A DNA stretch of 18,020 bases from Synura sp. LO234KE. Taxonomy: Eukaryota; Sar; Synurophyceae; Synurales; Mallomonadaceae. The stretch spans positions 6,784 through 24,803 of the forward strand of contig VKHC01000034.1 of assembly GCA_015143735.1 (NCBI GenBank), in the 5' to 3' direction. The notes under the pieces are model-generated. The model searched no databases. It saw only the letters and a program-made list of their open reading frames with translations, and was not told where the DNA came from. Shown piece by piece: positions 1 through 8,880 of this stretch. The number at the start of each line of letters is the position of its first letter. Position 1 is the first letter of the stretch. The position numbers and the translations under genes were made by a program.

Positions 1-85
1 CCTGTCGGTTGATCCGTAGGTTGCCCTGTCGGTTGATCCGTAGGCTGTCCTGTCGGTTGATCCGTAGGCTGTCCTGTCGGTTGAC
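1..85 (-). repeat. 24-bp coding tandem repeat (GQPTDQPT units)
   Basis: On the plus strand the unit begins CCTGTCGGTTGATCCGTAGG and repeats at about 24-bp spacing, with third-position changes between units (for example GGTTGCC against GGCTGTC). It encodes the 8-residue unit GQPTDQPT on the minus strand. More degenerate PSxQPT copies continue to about 235. The 24-bp period keeps the frame, so copy number can change without breaking the gene. The array is cut by the window edge, so its full length is unknown. Confidence 0.85.
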
Positions 86-779
86 CACTAGGTTTCGATG
101 AAGGCGAGGTCGTAGGCTGGCTCGAGGGAACGCTACTTGGTTGCGCGGTGGGCTGAGTGGATGGGATTGCACTGGGCACCCCCGTGGGTTGACCAGATGG
201 AGTCTCAGAGGGCTGCTCGGTAGGACTCATAGTCGGTAGACCCAAGCCGCTTTCCGATTCCAGGTGATCCACCTCATATGTATGATATTTTTGTGTATCA
301 TGAATTTCTTTAAATTTGGATGACGGTAAAGGGCACGGAAAGTGATAGATGGAATAAAATTGTTGACTACCACTCGACGGTGTCCAAATGAACTTGTAAT
401 ATTCTCCTTGAATGACGACCGTACCCCTCATCCAGAAATCAGGTACACTGTCTGAAAGTTCAGAAAATGTTATCTTTTGGTCGTATAATTGATTAAATTT
501 AAAATTGTTGATTCCATCAACGAGATCAATTGGTTTGGAATACTCTCGTCTAACAAAATCTACGGCCTCCATCTCCCCAAGGAGATCGCCATTCTCAGAT
601 ACATGCACAAAATACATTTTATACTCTTTGATTGAAACGTCGCATTTCATCCCTGTCCAAATAGTTACAAGTCTCGGATTTTCGCCAGGAGCCGGGCAAA
701 AGTGACCAATCGACAAAATATTGCATTCAGATGCTGCTTGATGTATACAGACTAAAATGAAATAGATTAATTTATTCAT
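1..779 (-). CDS. Secreted protein with PT/QPT repeats (partial, 3' end outside window)
   Basis: The frame stays open from an ATG at 779 down to the left edge, giving about 259 residues without a stop. The first 17 or so residues (MNKLIYFILVCIHQAAS) form a clear signal peptide, so the product is secreted or surface-bound. Residues about 18-180 look like a compact folded domain with Cys near 19, 28, 46 and 149 and many aromatic residues; I do not recognise it. From about residue 182 the chain turns into Pro/Thr/Ser/Gln repeats (PSxxPSGQPTGxPS), ending in near-perfect 8-residue GQPTDQPT units encoded by a 24-bp tandem repeat at about 1-85. Such PT-repeat stalks are common in secreted and wall proteins of stramenopiles (family knowledge). 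The repeat probably continues beyond the window and may lead to a second domain or a membrane anchor. The gene is divergent from the CreA-like gene, 207 bp away. Function unknown. Confidence 0.8.
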   Translation of the reverse strand, partial: MNKLIYFILVCIHQAASECNILSIGHFCPAPGENPRLVTIWTGMKCDVSIKEYKMYFVHVSENGDLLGEMEAVDFVRREYSKPIDLVDGINNFKFNQLYDQKITFSELSDSVPDFWMRGTVVIQGEYYKFIWTPSSGSQQFYSIYHFPCPLPSSKFKEIHDTQKYHTYEVDHLESESGLGLPTMSPTEQPSETPSGQPTGVPSAIPSTQPTAQPSSVPSSQPTTSPSSKPSGQPTGQPTDQPTGQPTDQPTGQPTDQPT

Positions 780-986
780 TTATAATGTAAAAAATCGAAT
801 CACGACGAACGACATTTTTGGTTAATTATGGCCTAATTTTTTTCCGTTGAATTCTGAGTAGGCACTTTTGCACTTTTGAGGGAATTTGTATGACTTTTTG
901 TTTGTTATATTTTCGTGCAAAAAACACAGAAGTTTTAAAAAGTAAGGCATCATAAATTACAATTTTTCATAGGAAATATTTTTACC
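780..986. promoter_or_regulatory. Bidirectional intergenic promoter region
   Basis: These 207 bp separate the start codons of two divergent genes and must hold both promoters and both 5' leaders. The stretch is AT-rich with several T runs, for example near 838-843 and 895-900. GCACTTTTG occurs twice in direct repeat at about 862-880. I see no canonical TATA box whose spacing would fix a start site. The short distance suggests shared regulation, but that is inference. Confidence 0.5.
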
Positions 987-1596
987 ATGAACTTCTTGGT
1001 GACAATAATACTTGCATTCATCTTGAAATCAAACCCTTCACCAATAAATAATAAATACAATTGGCGCTCTAAATATATTTTAAGCGGTTTGTCATCAATA
1101 CTTTCAACATCCTTGGGAATTCAACCGGCGTGCGGAGATACTCGGCTGTTGTCCGAGTTTTCCACCTCGGGTTTTATCTTCAAAGACACTTTGAGGGTTA
1201 CAGCAATAAGTGATCCAAAATTACCGGCAATTAGCATTTTTCTTACGGACTATGAGAAGCCTGTAACTGAGAAATTCCTTTCGTTTGACGATCCCGCGAC
1301 GTCCTCTATAACATGCGTGCGCACAGCGCATATTGATTCTACCAGCACTAAAGGCTTATCAAATGAAGGTGAGGAAGTATTTGAGGAGAATAAAAACTTG
1401 CTTTTCAAGGTAAGGTTATATGAAAGGTTGCTCTAAGTACTCACAAATTTTATACTAGACTATTCGTATTCAAAGAGTATTTGACTCAAACACGAATACC
1501 GTGGTATACGTTGCATACAACACCCGGTTGGCAAAAAATTCGGATAATAATAAATCCAGATTTAAGAGTTCAATATGTGCTGTTCATGTGGAGTAA
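987..1596 (+). CDS. CreA-like protein, cyanobacterial/plastid type (two exons)
   Basis: Exon 1 is 987-1409 (141 codons) and exon 2 is 1459-1596 (45 codons plus TAA), giving 186 residues. Without splicing the frame stops at 1436 and loses the conserved C-terminus. The mature part carries signatures I associate with cyanobacterial members of the CreA family: SGFIFKDTLRVTAISDPK (about 61-78), FLTDYEKPVTEKF (85-97), SFDDP, ITC (Cys110), EGEEVFEENKNLLFK (127-141), IRIQRVFD, NTVVYVAYNTRL, and KSRFKSSICAV with Cys181. Cys110 and Cys181 could form a disulfide. The N-terminus has a hydrophobic signal peptide (MNFLVTIILAFIL) followed by a basic/Ser stretch and a second hydrophobic segment (about 29-47) ending near PACGD. 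This resembles the signal plus transit (plus possible lumen) targeting of complex plastids. Bacterial CreA is a small exported protein of unclear function, so a plastid role here is inferred from targeting and relatedness. The assignment is by recognition, not by search. Confidence 0.82.
1410..1458 (+). other. Spliceosomal intron of the CreA-like gene (49 nt)
   Basis: The intron begins GTAAGG directly after an AAG codon and ends TACTAG. A branch-point-like TACTCAC lies at 1438-1444, 14 nt before the end. Removing it joins the codons in phase 0 and restores the family's conserved C-terminal third, which is the main evidence that it is real. It contains an in-frame stop (TAA at 1434-1436), so retention would truncate the protein. 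Confidence 0.85.
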
Positions 1597-1887
1597 AGAA
1601 TTACTCTCGAAGTCTGATTTTCGGTTGATTTCTGATTTTTTGTAAGCAACTAATTTCGGTAAATTATCTCACTACGCAGCTCTTTTATTCTGATAAGTTG
1701 CAACTACCACAGATAAAATAGTTGTGAAGGCCAATAAATGGAATGCCCCGGACAAATCGCCTCCTATGAACTGCGAAGAACCACATCTTAAGAATTAAGT
1801 AGCGAGCCCCGATATCGATCAGGAAACAGCAAGGGAACGTACGTAGAGCGAATTTGTTTTATACTATTTTTTTTCGCGGCTAATTAT
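1597..1887 (+). other. 3' flank of the CreA-like gene, no gene seen
   Basis: This is AT-rich sequence with no ORF of note. AATAAA at 1733-1738, about 137 nt after the stop, is a possible polyadenylation signal, but algal signals vary and this is only a candidate. Nothing else is recognised. Confidence 0.4.
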
Positions 1888-2061
1888 ATGAGCGAATCAT
1901 GGTCGTGCGAAAGGTGCACCGATCCCAGCACACTACTATTACCTTGCCTGAATTGTACCGTTTTAAACTATTGTGCAATACGAACTATTGGATTTTTTTT
2001 TCGGCAATCATCCACCCCACAGGTTATATTCCAACCTAACAGGCGGGCCTTTGATTCTTAG
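1888..2061 (+). pseudogene. Short ORF with MYND-like Cys pattern, probably truncated
   Basis: An ATG at 1888 opens a 57-residue frame ending in TAG at 2059-2061. Its first 30 residues are MSESWSCERC then TDPSTLLLPCLNC then TVLNYC, i.e. CxxC-x9-CxxC-x4-YC. This is the order and spacing of the first zinc ligands of a MYND zinc finger (normally CxxC-x7-11-CxxC-x4-YCxxxC, then HxxxC). The later Cys/His ligands are absent: after YCA the frame becomes IRTIGFFFRQSS. The break coincides with a T-run (1987-1994), and base composition changes to a GC-richer block near 2040. It may be the start of a MYND protein interrupted by inserted DNA, an exon whose splice site I cannot place, or chance. A pyrimidine-rich stretch ending CCACAG at 2021 could be an acceptor site, but no good donor fits. 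Confidence 0.3.
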
Positions 2062-3160
2062 CCACGTGCTGGTGGCGATACTCCTTCGGGCAACAACCTG
2101 GAGTTTCTCCTCCCATCCTCTTCGCTCGACTTCGCGGCTCCTATAACAGCCGCTAGTGTTGCCAGCGGTGGCTGCATTTTTTACTAGTACTTACTCAAAA
2201 AGTCCCTGACCTCACCAATTGCTGCCTAGCGGCAGCCACCATATGATTGCGCTTGTATATTCCCAGTTATTCGAAAATTTATGAACTCTTGTTCTCCAAG
2301 GTATTCATCCAGTCATGTACTACACTCTGGCGGGAGGAGGACACTCGGGTCGTCTTCTGAAAGTAATTGGCTCTATCTCGTCTATGGTATATTAGTACCA
2401 CCAAGTCCGCGTAAACTACACGCACGTCGTCTTTACTCAAGCGGTTACCCCAGAATCCGTACCTCGCGCAGTTAGACGTATGGTGCGGTGGCTTCTCTTC
2501 TCGGTCCTCTTAGCTCGGGACCGTGTGAAATACTGATCATAGAATTCCGCGGCCGTAGATAACTTTCGCGCGGTCTTCTACGATGTAAATGATTCCCGTT
2601 TGCAGGAGGGGCGCGAGCAGCGAGGCCTCTATCATCGGCTCCCGGCCTACTTGAAGTCCATGGAATCGTACAAAACGTCGCTCTCCTATGTCCAACTGAC
2701 CATCCAACACAGGTTGCACTGCCACATGGCGACGTCGGGAAATCACTCCCTGTGTTGTGTGGAGATGATTTAATTCGCCGTTGGGCTGGTCGCCCCGATG
2801 GGGTGGGGCATCGCTTAACCACACCAGGAGAGGGCAGAGGCGGTGTGGCGAATGTCTCGCCGCTCTGACCTCCCACTGGATCCGCTCCCGTTTATCACCC
2901 GACCATGTTTGCTTTATTCCACCGGTGGCACTGAAGGTGACCACACGTGTTTCATGCAAGTCCAACAAGTACTATGTCGCAGATCGATACGAGTGCTGCG
3001 GGGATATGGCTAGGGCTGTCCAATCAACACCAGATCATTACCGTGTACACCGGACTCGCCGCTGAGGGCATGACGCCGAGGTTCTCACATCTGTAGCCAG
3101 GCCCGCATGCTGCACCTCGGTAGCTTCCGTCCCTAGGCCGAGCATCTCTGTTGGTATAAA
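2062..3160. other. GC-richer block, no recognised gene (possible decayed mobile DNA)
   Basis: This stretch is clearly richer in G and C than the DNA on both sides and returns to AT-rich sequence near 3160. No frame gives a recognisable protein. The longest readable piece is on the plus strand at about 2554-2771 (reads DNFRAVFYDVNDSRLQEGRE and continues to CCVEMI before a stop). It looks like ordinary protein and could be a remnant of a mobile element, but I cannot name the family. Overlapping minus-strand frames (2472-2968) have no recognisable motif. I found no flanking target duplication. Confidence 0.35.
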
Positions 3161-3530
3161 TAATTTAGGATCTGATTGTAATTACATGTGTACTACTTGA
3201 CTCAAAATTAAACTTCATTATATGTTTATTAACAATATACTTACTTCACAATACATTTTCAATGTTTCACTCGCTCTATATATATCATAAATTCCAGTAT
3301 TGGTCGCGATGAAAATCACAGTGCATTTGCACGATATAGAATGTACCATATATCTATCTCCGCCCAAATATAGTTTTATTTAAAAAAGAAATTATGTTTA
3401 ACGAATGTACCGGAAAGGTCAGAAAATCGTTTAAACAGCTATTTGCCGTACTCTCTGAACGTTTTCACCTACGATGTGATCAACAACGATAAAGTATTAA
3501 ATAACTATATCATATTTTTTGTGAAGAATC
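3161..3530. other. AT-rich intergenic stretch, nothing recognised
   Basis: The sequence is low in GC and rich in stops in all frames. No RNA gene, repeat or promoter could be supported. Confidence 0.4.
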
Positions 3531-3869
3531 ATGATACAAAAGGATGATCTTATAACCTTCTGTCATAACATAATCAATATGTTTTCGGGGCCAAAAGCTA
3601 TTAACGTGAAAATTTCTAATTCATTTGTAAATGTTATAGTTAGAAACGTTGATATAAAAATGCACTTGAGCAATAATATGTACCAAAGTTACCATATCGA
3701 AAAAACAATAAAATTATATATACTCGATTTTTCATTAAAGAATTCATCTGCCTTATGTTTAGAAATCGATTTCTCAGTGATTTGTTACGAATATGATTTT
3801 AAAATTATCATGATAATTTTTTACCAAACTTTTCATGGTACAGCATTAATCATTTTCGCTGTTTTATAA
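3531..3869 (+). CDS. Hypothetical 112-aa ORF in AT-rich DNA
   Basis: An ATG-initiated frame of 112 residues ends in TAA. It is rich in Ile, Asn, Lys and Phe, as expected for AT-rich DNA, and its middle (AINVKISNSFVNVIVRNVDI) reads like alternating beta strands. The C-terminal 20 residues are hydrophobic (FHGTALIIFAVL). I recognise no family, see no signal peptide and see no splice sites that would extend it. A chance ORF of this length is possible at this base composition, so confidence is low. It ends just before the shift into the decayed retrotransposon at about 3880. Confidence 0.22.
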   Translation: MIQKDDLITFCHNIINMFSGPKAINVKISNSFVNVIVRNVDIKMHLSNNMYQSYHIEKTIKLYILDFSLKNSSALCLEIDFSVICYEYDFKIIMIIFYQTFHGTALIIFAVL

Positions 3870-4006
3870 TAAATACGGAACCCCGTGATCACCGATGTAA
3901 GAATTCCAGGCCCAAGTAGAGGCTAACTGGTTACGACTTGAGGGACTTCCGGTGTCGTTAGCATACTCAACTATGTCATCTCTCGAGTCCTCTCTCTAGC
4001 AAATGG

Positions 4007-4056
4007 AAGATCCGGAACAGTTTTTTTTTTAAATTCTGATTTAAGATCCGGAACAG
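4007..4056. repeat. 14-nt direct repeat flanking a 22-nt oligo(T) insert
   Basis: AAGATCCGGAACAG occurs at 4007-4020 and again, identical, at 4043-4056. Between the copies are 22 nt that begin with ten T residues and continue AAATTCTGATTT. The arrangement resembles a target-site duplication around a tiny retrotransposition scar read on the opposite strand (oligo(A) tail). Template slippage is an alternative. Confidence 0.75.
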
Positions 4057-4216
4057 GTACAATTAACACTGGAGCCCCACCTATTCTATGCAGATCTACA
4101 AGCCCAGTCAGTTGCGATGATTCGACTCCAACGAGACGTCGGTATACTTATACATCAACCTCGCGTGACCATCGAGGCCCTATTGAGGTCCTACATAGTA
4201 TCACGAATGTGGTGAA

Positions 4217-4260
4217 GGACTGGGAGCGTACTGTGCGAGGACTAGGAGCGTACTGTGGCG
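4217..4260. repeat. 22-nt tandem duplication within the decayed element
   Basis: GGACTGGGAGCGTACTGTGC at 4217 is followed 22 nt later by GGACTAGGAGCGTACTGTGG at 4239, with few differences. A 22-nt duplication is not a multiple of three and so shifts the frame. It lies just after the first readable retrotransposon peptide ends (TGA at 4213-4215). Confidence 0.75.
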
Positions 4261-4673
4261 TCTCTGACCTTCCCGAACGGCGTACGGCCCGTGGTATGGG
4301 GCACGGGGCTTTCCCCTGACTGGATTAGAAGGGAAAGGATGCATCCAATCTAAGTGGTGTCCTGTTGGCGACAGTCAGCACTTTTAAACTTCTGAAGGCC
4401 AACTTACATGACCGCGCAGGGTCCCTGCCTACGTTGCAACGTATGGAAATTCGTTTCCGAATTCATGCTGGGATATAGTCCCTACTGAATGAACTCCCTA
4501 CCATCATTCCATTTGGACAGTATGACTTGGGTACACTCAAAGAGTTGCATGTCTATACGCCCGCGATGTTCGAACGTCACTTTCGAAGTCAATTTACTCC
4601 ATTTCCTGCCCTTCATGACGGAATTGTGCCAACGGCGCGATCGACTACCTCCTCCAGCATCATGTGGATCTAA

Positions 4674-5245
4674 ATATCCCGTGACGTGACAAAGTTCATG
4701 CCCGTAACAAACTTCCCTCCGCCCCTCTTCCAGTTCGCGGAAATCCTGCATTCCATGTGTGGCCAATCTTCTGGATGTTTGTCGGACTCAATTACAAGCA
4801 TATTTAAAGTTGGTCACCGGCCACGGTTAAAAGCGTGCAACTGCTTGGGGATGATGTGGACGCAACACAACACACCAGAAGCATAAAAGTGGAAGTCGCT
4901 GGACTCATATGGCCTGGTAGGTGTCCATCCAGTCGAAGTACCTTCGCGTGGCTTGTGGTCCTCGATGTGCTCCTGACTATGCTCAAAAACACTCCTCAGT
5001 CCGACAGCCACTTTCTTCTCCGTAAACCAGATGACACCATCTGCTCTACCTGGGGCATCTGCTTCGCAGACGACCTTCTGCGTACAGGGGACATAATCTC
5101 CACCTTTGCAACAGTGTTCAATCTTTCGATGGCCTCGTACAGACTTCATGCGTTCCACCTCAAGCCCGGGTGGTCAATTTTGTCATCTCGATGTGCCATT
5201 ATAATCGCGGGGCTTATGTCGGGATCCTCTCATCCTGGTACATGA
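4674..5245 (+). pseudogene. Reverse transcriptase remnant (FADD motif)
   Basis: The frame open from 4674 reads EILHSMCGQS to GHRPRLKACNCLG, then shifts by -1 or +2 near 4835 into DDVDATQHTRSIKVEVAGLI and continues to 5245. The second part shows the order expected for the palm of a retrotransposon reverse transcriptase: a segment where the usual xQGxPxSP turn should be (degenerate here, PGRCPSSRSTFAW), a hydrophobic helix (LVVLDVLLTML), a linker, then CFADDLL with the catalytic Asp pair (family motif YxDD/FxDD), and downstream DIISTFATVFNLSMASYRLH, similar in layout to the thumb-proximal segment of LINE reverse transcriptases. About 60 residues separate the helix and FADD segments from each other's flanks. 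The missing QG turn and the frame breaks show decay. Overlapping minus-strand frames (4814-5158) are shadows. Confidence 0.6.
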
Positions 5246-5989
5246 CAGTGCAAATAACTCTATAAGGTCTTCACCACGGCACTATCCACAGTACAAAAAA
5301 CAATAGGGCCTCACCGCTAGAGGGAATCTGTTTCAACCAGCAAGTACAGGGGGGCAAGACTATCAGCGCCACTTGACGCCATTCAACACAGCAAGAGTAT
5401 GCGTCTCAACTCAGCTCGGAGATCCCAGCTCTCGTCCGTCGAGGAAATTGCTTTCCCCCATCATCTTCCGTTACCCTCCAACTCATCTGCCCGGGGTAAT
5501 GGACTTCAATCCTAATTGCCGACGGATGGCAAGGAAACGCCTGTCGAACTCCCAACCGCTCAAGAGCCTTGGTGGATCCCCCCTCACGGTACACTTCTGA
5601 TTCCCGTCTAACTTGAAGTACCTCAGTCGGTTCGAGCTCTCCACGTTTGGTAATTTGGTATCTTGGGACTGACTCCTCGAATGCTGGGACTGGCATGAGG
5701 GAAATGGCCCCAAGGCCCTCCAATGTGCTTCCGATGCGCTCACCCTCCCAACAAGTTAGGTTGCTCCACACTTGCCTGTGGTCAATCATAGCACTTTGCA
5801 CCTGCAGATTCCTTTCGTCTACAGTGACAAGTACGGAAATCTTATACACCTTCTACACCTACTCATCAGCGGGGAACGCTTACGTCACTCGATGATGCCA
5901 GCTTTCTTCAGATCCAGGGTATGGAACTCTTTTTGTTCAGTCGAGTTGGGCGTATATAGACCTCATGGCGCTGCTTCACGAACTAACGC

Positions 5990-8880
5990 TACAACTAGTG
6001 CTTTATCACACATAGGCGCAGACCAGGCCGGAGACGCATGGGAGATAACAGAGGATGTGGGCGACGTGCGATCTACGAAGGGGAATATCAAGGACTAGGA
6101 ACGGGGTCTTGGAGGAGCAAGGGGGCGCCAATCAGGACATTTTCTTGGAAGGCGCGTGCGCTTGCTATAGCCGGGGCGGAGGTCATAGTAGTAGCACTAG
6201 CCCGGGTGAGGAGGACCAGAGTACAATACCCGTCCAAGTAAAGCAGCGTTACCATTCAAGGGGGAGAAAGTAGAATGCCCGTGTCAATGGAGTGAATACG
6301 TAGGTGTTGAGCGCTCTGCTGCAAGAGCCAAGTTAAGGAGGCATGGAGATCCTAAACGGGCGTGTAGCGCGGGAGGGGTCCTTGAAATGAATGAAATGAC
6401 GGTTGGACGGGGACAAGGCCGGAAATTCAGCAGTGGCATGAAGAACAATCTCCAAGCCCACATCCAGGGGGACATGGGTGAAAGAAGTACCCCACGAGAA
6501 CGTGGACTGGGCAACTTCGGACGCGATCGCTATCGTAATGTTCAAGTACTAGGCGAGCGATATATGAGGGTCCGGGAGGAAATCGGAGGGAGCAACGTTC
6601 TCCCTAGAGACTTAAGCAACATTTAGCGAGGTGATCCGCCCGTTCGGTGAGGGTAGCATCTCTGTCTTGGAGGGAGGGGGTGCTTTTAATTTACGGGAGA
6701 TGAGCTGGATTCCTCTGGTCAGGAGAGAGACCAATACAGTGAACGCACAGTGGAGGGGGGGCACCGTTTGGTAGGCGGCTCCAGTCCTGGTCCGGGAGCT
6801 GGTTCAGGTCATAAAGCAGATCTCAAGGGATGGGAGAGAGCAAAAGGGTGGGCCCCGATCCAGCGCACAGCACACATGATCACAGAGACCGCTTCGGCAT
6901 TGTTGGTGAGAGCCGATGCCACGAGAACGACAGGGTCCGATGGGACCGTTATAACGGGACCGCGTTTGTCCGAGTGGGGTTCAGGTCGATGAGAGGTTAA
7001 AGGATGGTGAGGCCTCAGCCATATCGAGGTGGCGGGGCGGACTTGCGTCCAGAGGCAGAGCGATCAATATATTTCCAGTGAAGGGTGCACAAGGGGCCAG
7101 AAGCAGGGAAGTGGGCGAAGGCGGATCGCCAGAGTAATATCGAGTTTTGCGTCCGCGTTTCTAGAGAATTTTCCTCCAGGGAAGTGGTGGATCTGAGCGT
7201 ACCCAATCATACGAGTGGTAGACTCCTGGGATCCTGTCCCGGAATAAACCGCGTATAGAGGAACCCTTGGCAACGGTGAGGGGGGTCTACCTAGAAGTCG
7301 AAGGAAAAATCCTTCATTCCAGAGGGAGTCCGTGAGCTAGGTTGAGTGTCGGTGCTCTGTCTGAAGGCGTCGCGGCAAGTGGGGGGAACCAGGAAGATTG
7401 AAGTAGATAGCAACAATTGGTTGTCTTGGCACGGGAAAACCATCTTGACCGAGAAAGTGTTCCAGGAGGGCGATCGCGAGCTCGTACTGTGTGTGGGAGC
7501 GAAGGAGTGCGTCGCGGTGGCATTGTAAGTGGGCGTCCTGGAGAGCGAGGAGTTAATTTTGGTTATAATGGCAGGCCCAGCGTTCATATGAATCAAGAGC
7601 AGCTGGGTGGCATTAAATCGGGCAGGTCTTCTGTGAGATACTTTCAGTGAAGTACGGGAAAAGCGCCTTGATTACTTTGAGTGCACGCTAAGGTGTCGGA
7701 AGTGAAGATGACGACAGGCATGCCCGCGAATATGGCCCGGTGTTAGGGCGGGAGGATTTTCGACAGTCCCGGAGAAGTGGGGCTGCCAGCGACAAGCGTG
7801 ACCAATTAAGACGGACGCGCGGAGTAGTGGGAGGCATCCGGTGCGGGCATTCCAGATGCGCTATAATGGGAGACGTAGTAGTACGGAAAGAAGGGGCGTA
7901 AGGGGCTGAGAGACAGGCAATACGCGGACATCTAGTCAGTCCAGTATGCACCAAGCGAGTCCGCGGAGAGATACAAAGAGATATCTTGTTCGGGGGGGTG
8001 GGTGACAGGACCGGGCTGGGGTGGTAAAAGATATATTCAGAGTCAACACGGCACGCAGTCGAACACAGAGGTCGGCGCATACTGTGAGAGTGCAAGAGAG
8101 GATTTGATCTGGACGCAGGAGAGGTGTTCGGGGCAATCGAGTAGCACGCAGAGGTGCACAGGAGTGGAGGTGATGGTCTCAAACGGCGCGGTGAGATTGT
8201 GTAGGGGGGGGGTGCAGGAGGGAGGCAGGCGAGAGGAGGTGATAATGGGAACGCGGGCAGGCGTTGAGGTACGAGGAGGTGTGCCATCCATGCAAGGATG
8301 AGGTGAAGGCAATATACCCTTGAATAATATGAGGAGCCCCTCAGTGGGAGAGCTTAATCAGAGAGAGGGGGGCGTGGATGCGCCTATCTAGACATCTTCA
8401 ATGTAGAGGGTGGGTGCGGGTAGGGAGGTAGTGAGCGCCGATGATGCAGGGAAGAGTCAAAAGTAGAATGCATCCGATGGGAGCCGGGAGAAGAACGGGG
8501 CACTAAGGGAACGAGTGTGGAGGAGCCGGTGCGGCGACAGGTGGGGAAGTGAAGTTAGAACATCATAGCGAGGGAGACATTCGGATCTGAACAAGCGTTG
8601 CGGGGGAGGTCAGGGACGGAGGGCCCAGTTGGGATTACCCCTACTGTTCCATGGAGAGTGGAAACGGGGGGTGACAGGTGGGTAGGCGATCCTCGGGAGA
8701 CAGAGAGGTAATGTCAGCGGTAAGAATTAGTGGTAGGGTATTGGGCTGAGGAGTCGATAGCGCAAGAAGCCACCGCACGAAAAATGGGGAGTCCGGGTGA
8801 ATTGACAAAGAGGAAGCTAGCAGCAAGTGAGGAGCTAGCGCACGGGCTCGGGCAGCCTCCCAAGTGGCTCAGCGAGTAAA
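5990..8880. other. Long purine-rich, strongly G-skewed block, no recognised gene
   Basis: From about 6000 the plus strand switches from C/T-rich to G/A-rich. In places G is several times more frequent than C (for example 8161-8220 and 8401-8460), and runs such as a G8 at about 8204-8211 occur. The bias ends near 8880. Many frames stay open on the minus strand only because the sequence is pyrimidine-rich there, as in the 199-codon frame at 7688-8287, which is nearly all Pro, Ser, Leu, Thr and Arg and has no domain. Some minus-strand pieces read more like protein (7064-7273, 7291-7596), but I can name none. It may be a decayed element inserted in the opposite orientation to the retrotransposon at 3880-5900. 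Confidence 0.45.

Larger units (their letters stand above)
3880..5900 (+). mobile_element. Decayed non-LTR (LINE-like) retrotransposon
   Basis: Plus-strand pieces of one polyprotein lie in order, broken by stops and frame changes. At 4048-4212 a frame reads EPHLFYADLQAQSVAMIRLQ to IVSRMW, then TGA. At 4338-4670 another reads FKLLKANLHDRAGSLPTLQR and ELPTIIPFGQYDLGTLKELH, with an internal TAG at 4476 and TAA at 4671. From 4674 the same frame continues into the reverse transcriptase region, which then shifts frame near 4835. After 5245 short pieces persist to about 5895, including WYLGTDSSNAGTGM (5656-5697). That piece could belong to an RNase H-like domain, but the match is weak. I saw no gag-like ORF, LTR or poly(A) end, and both ends are uncertain. 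The element is not functional as it stands. Confidence 0.55.

Noticed and set aside
5656-5895. RNase H domain of the retroelement
   Set aside because: Only GTDSSNAGTG hints at it; the catalytic pattern is not visible, so it is mentioned only as a possibility.
7688-8287. 199-codon minus-strand frame
   Set aside because: It is almost wholly Pro/Ser/Leu/Thr/Arg with no domain, explained by the pyrimidine-rich strand; overlapping frames are equally open.
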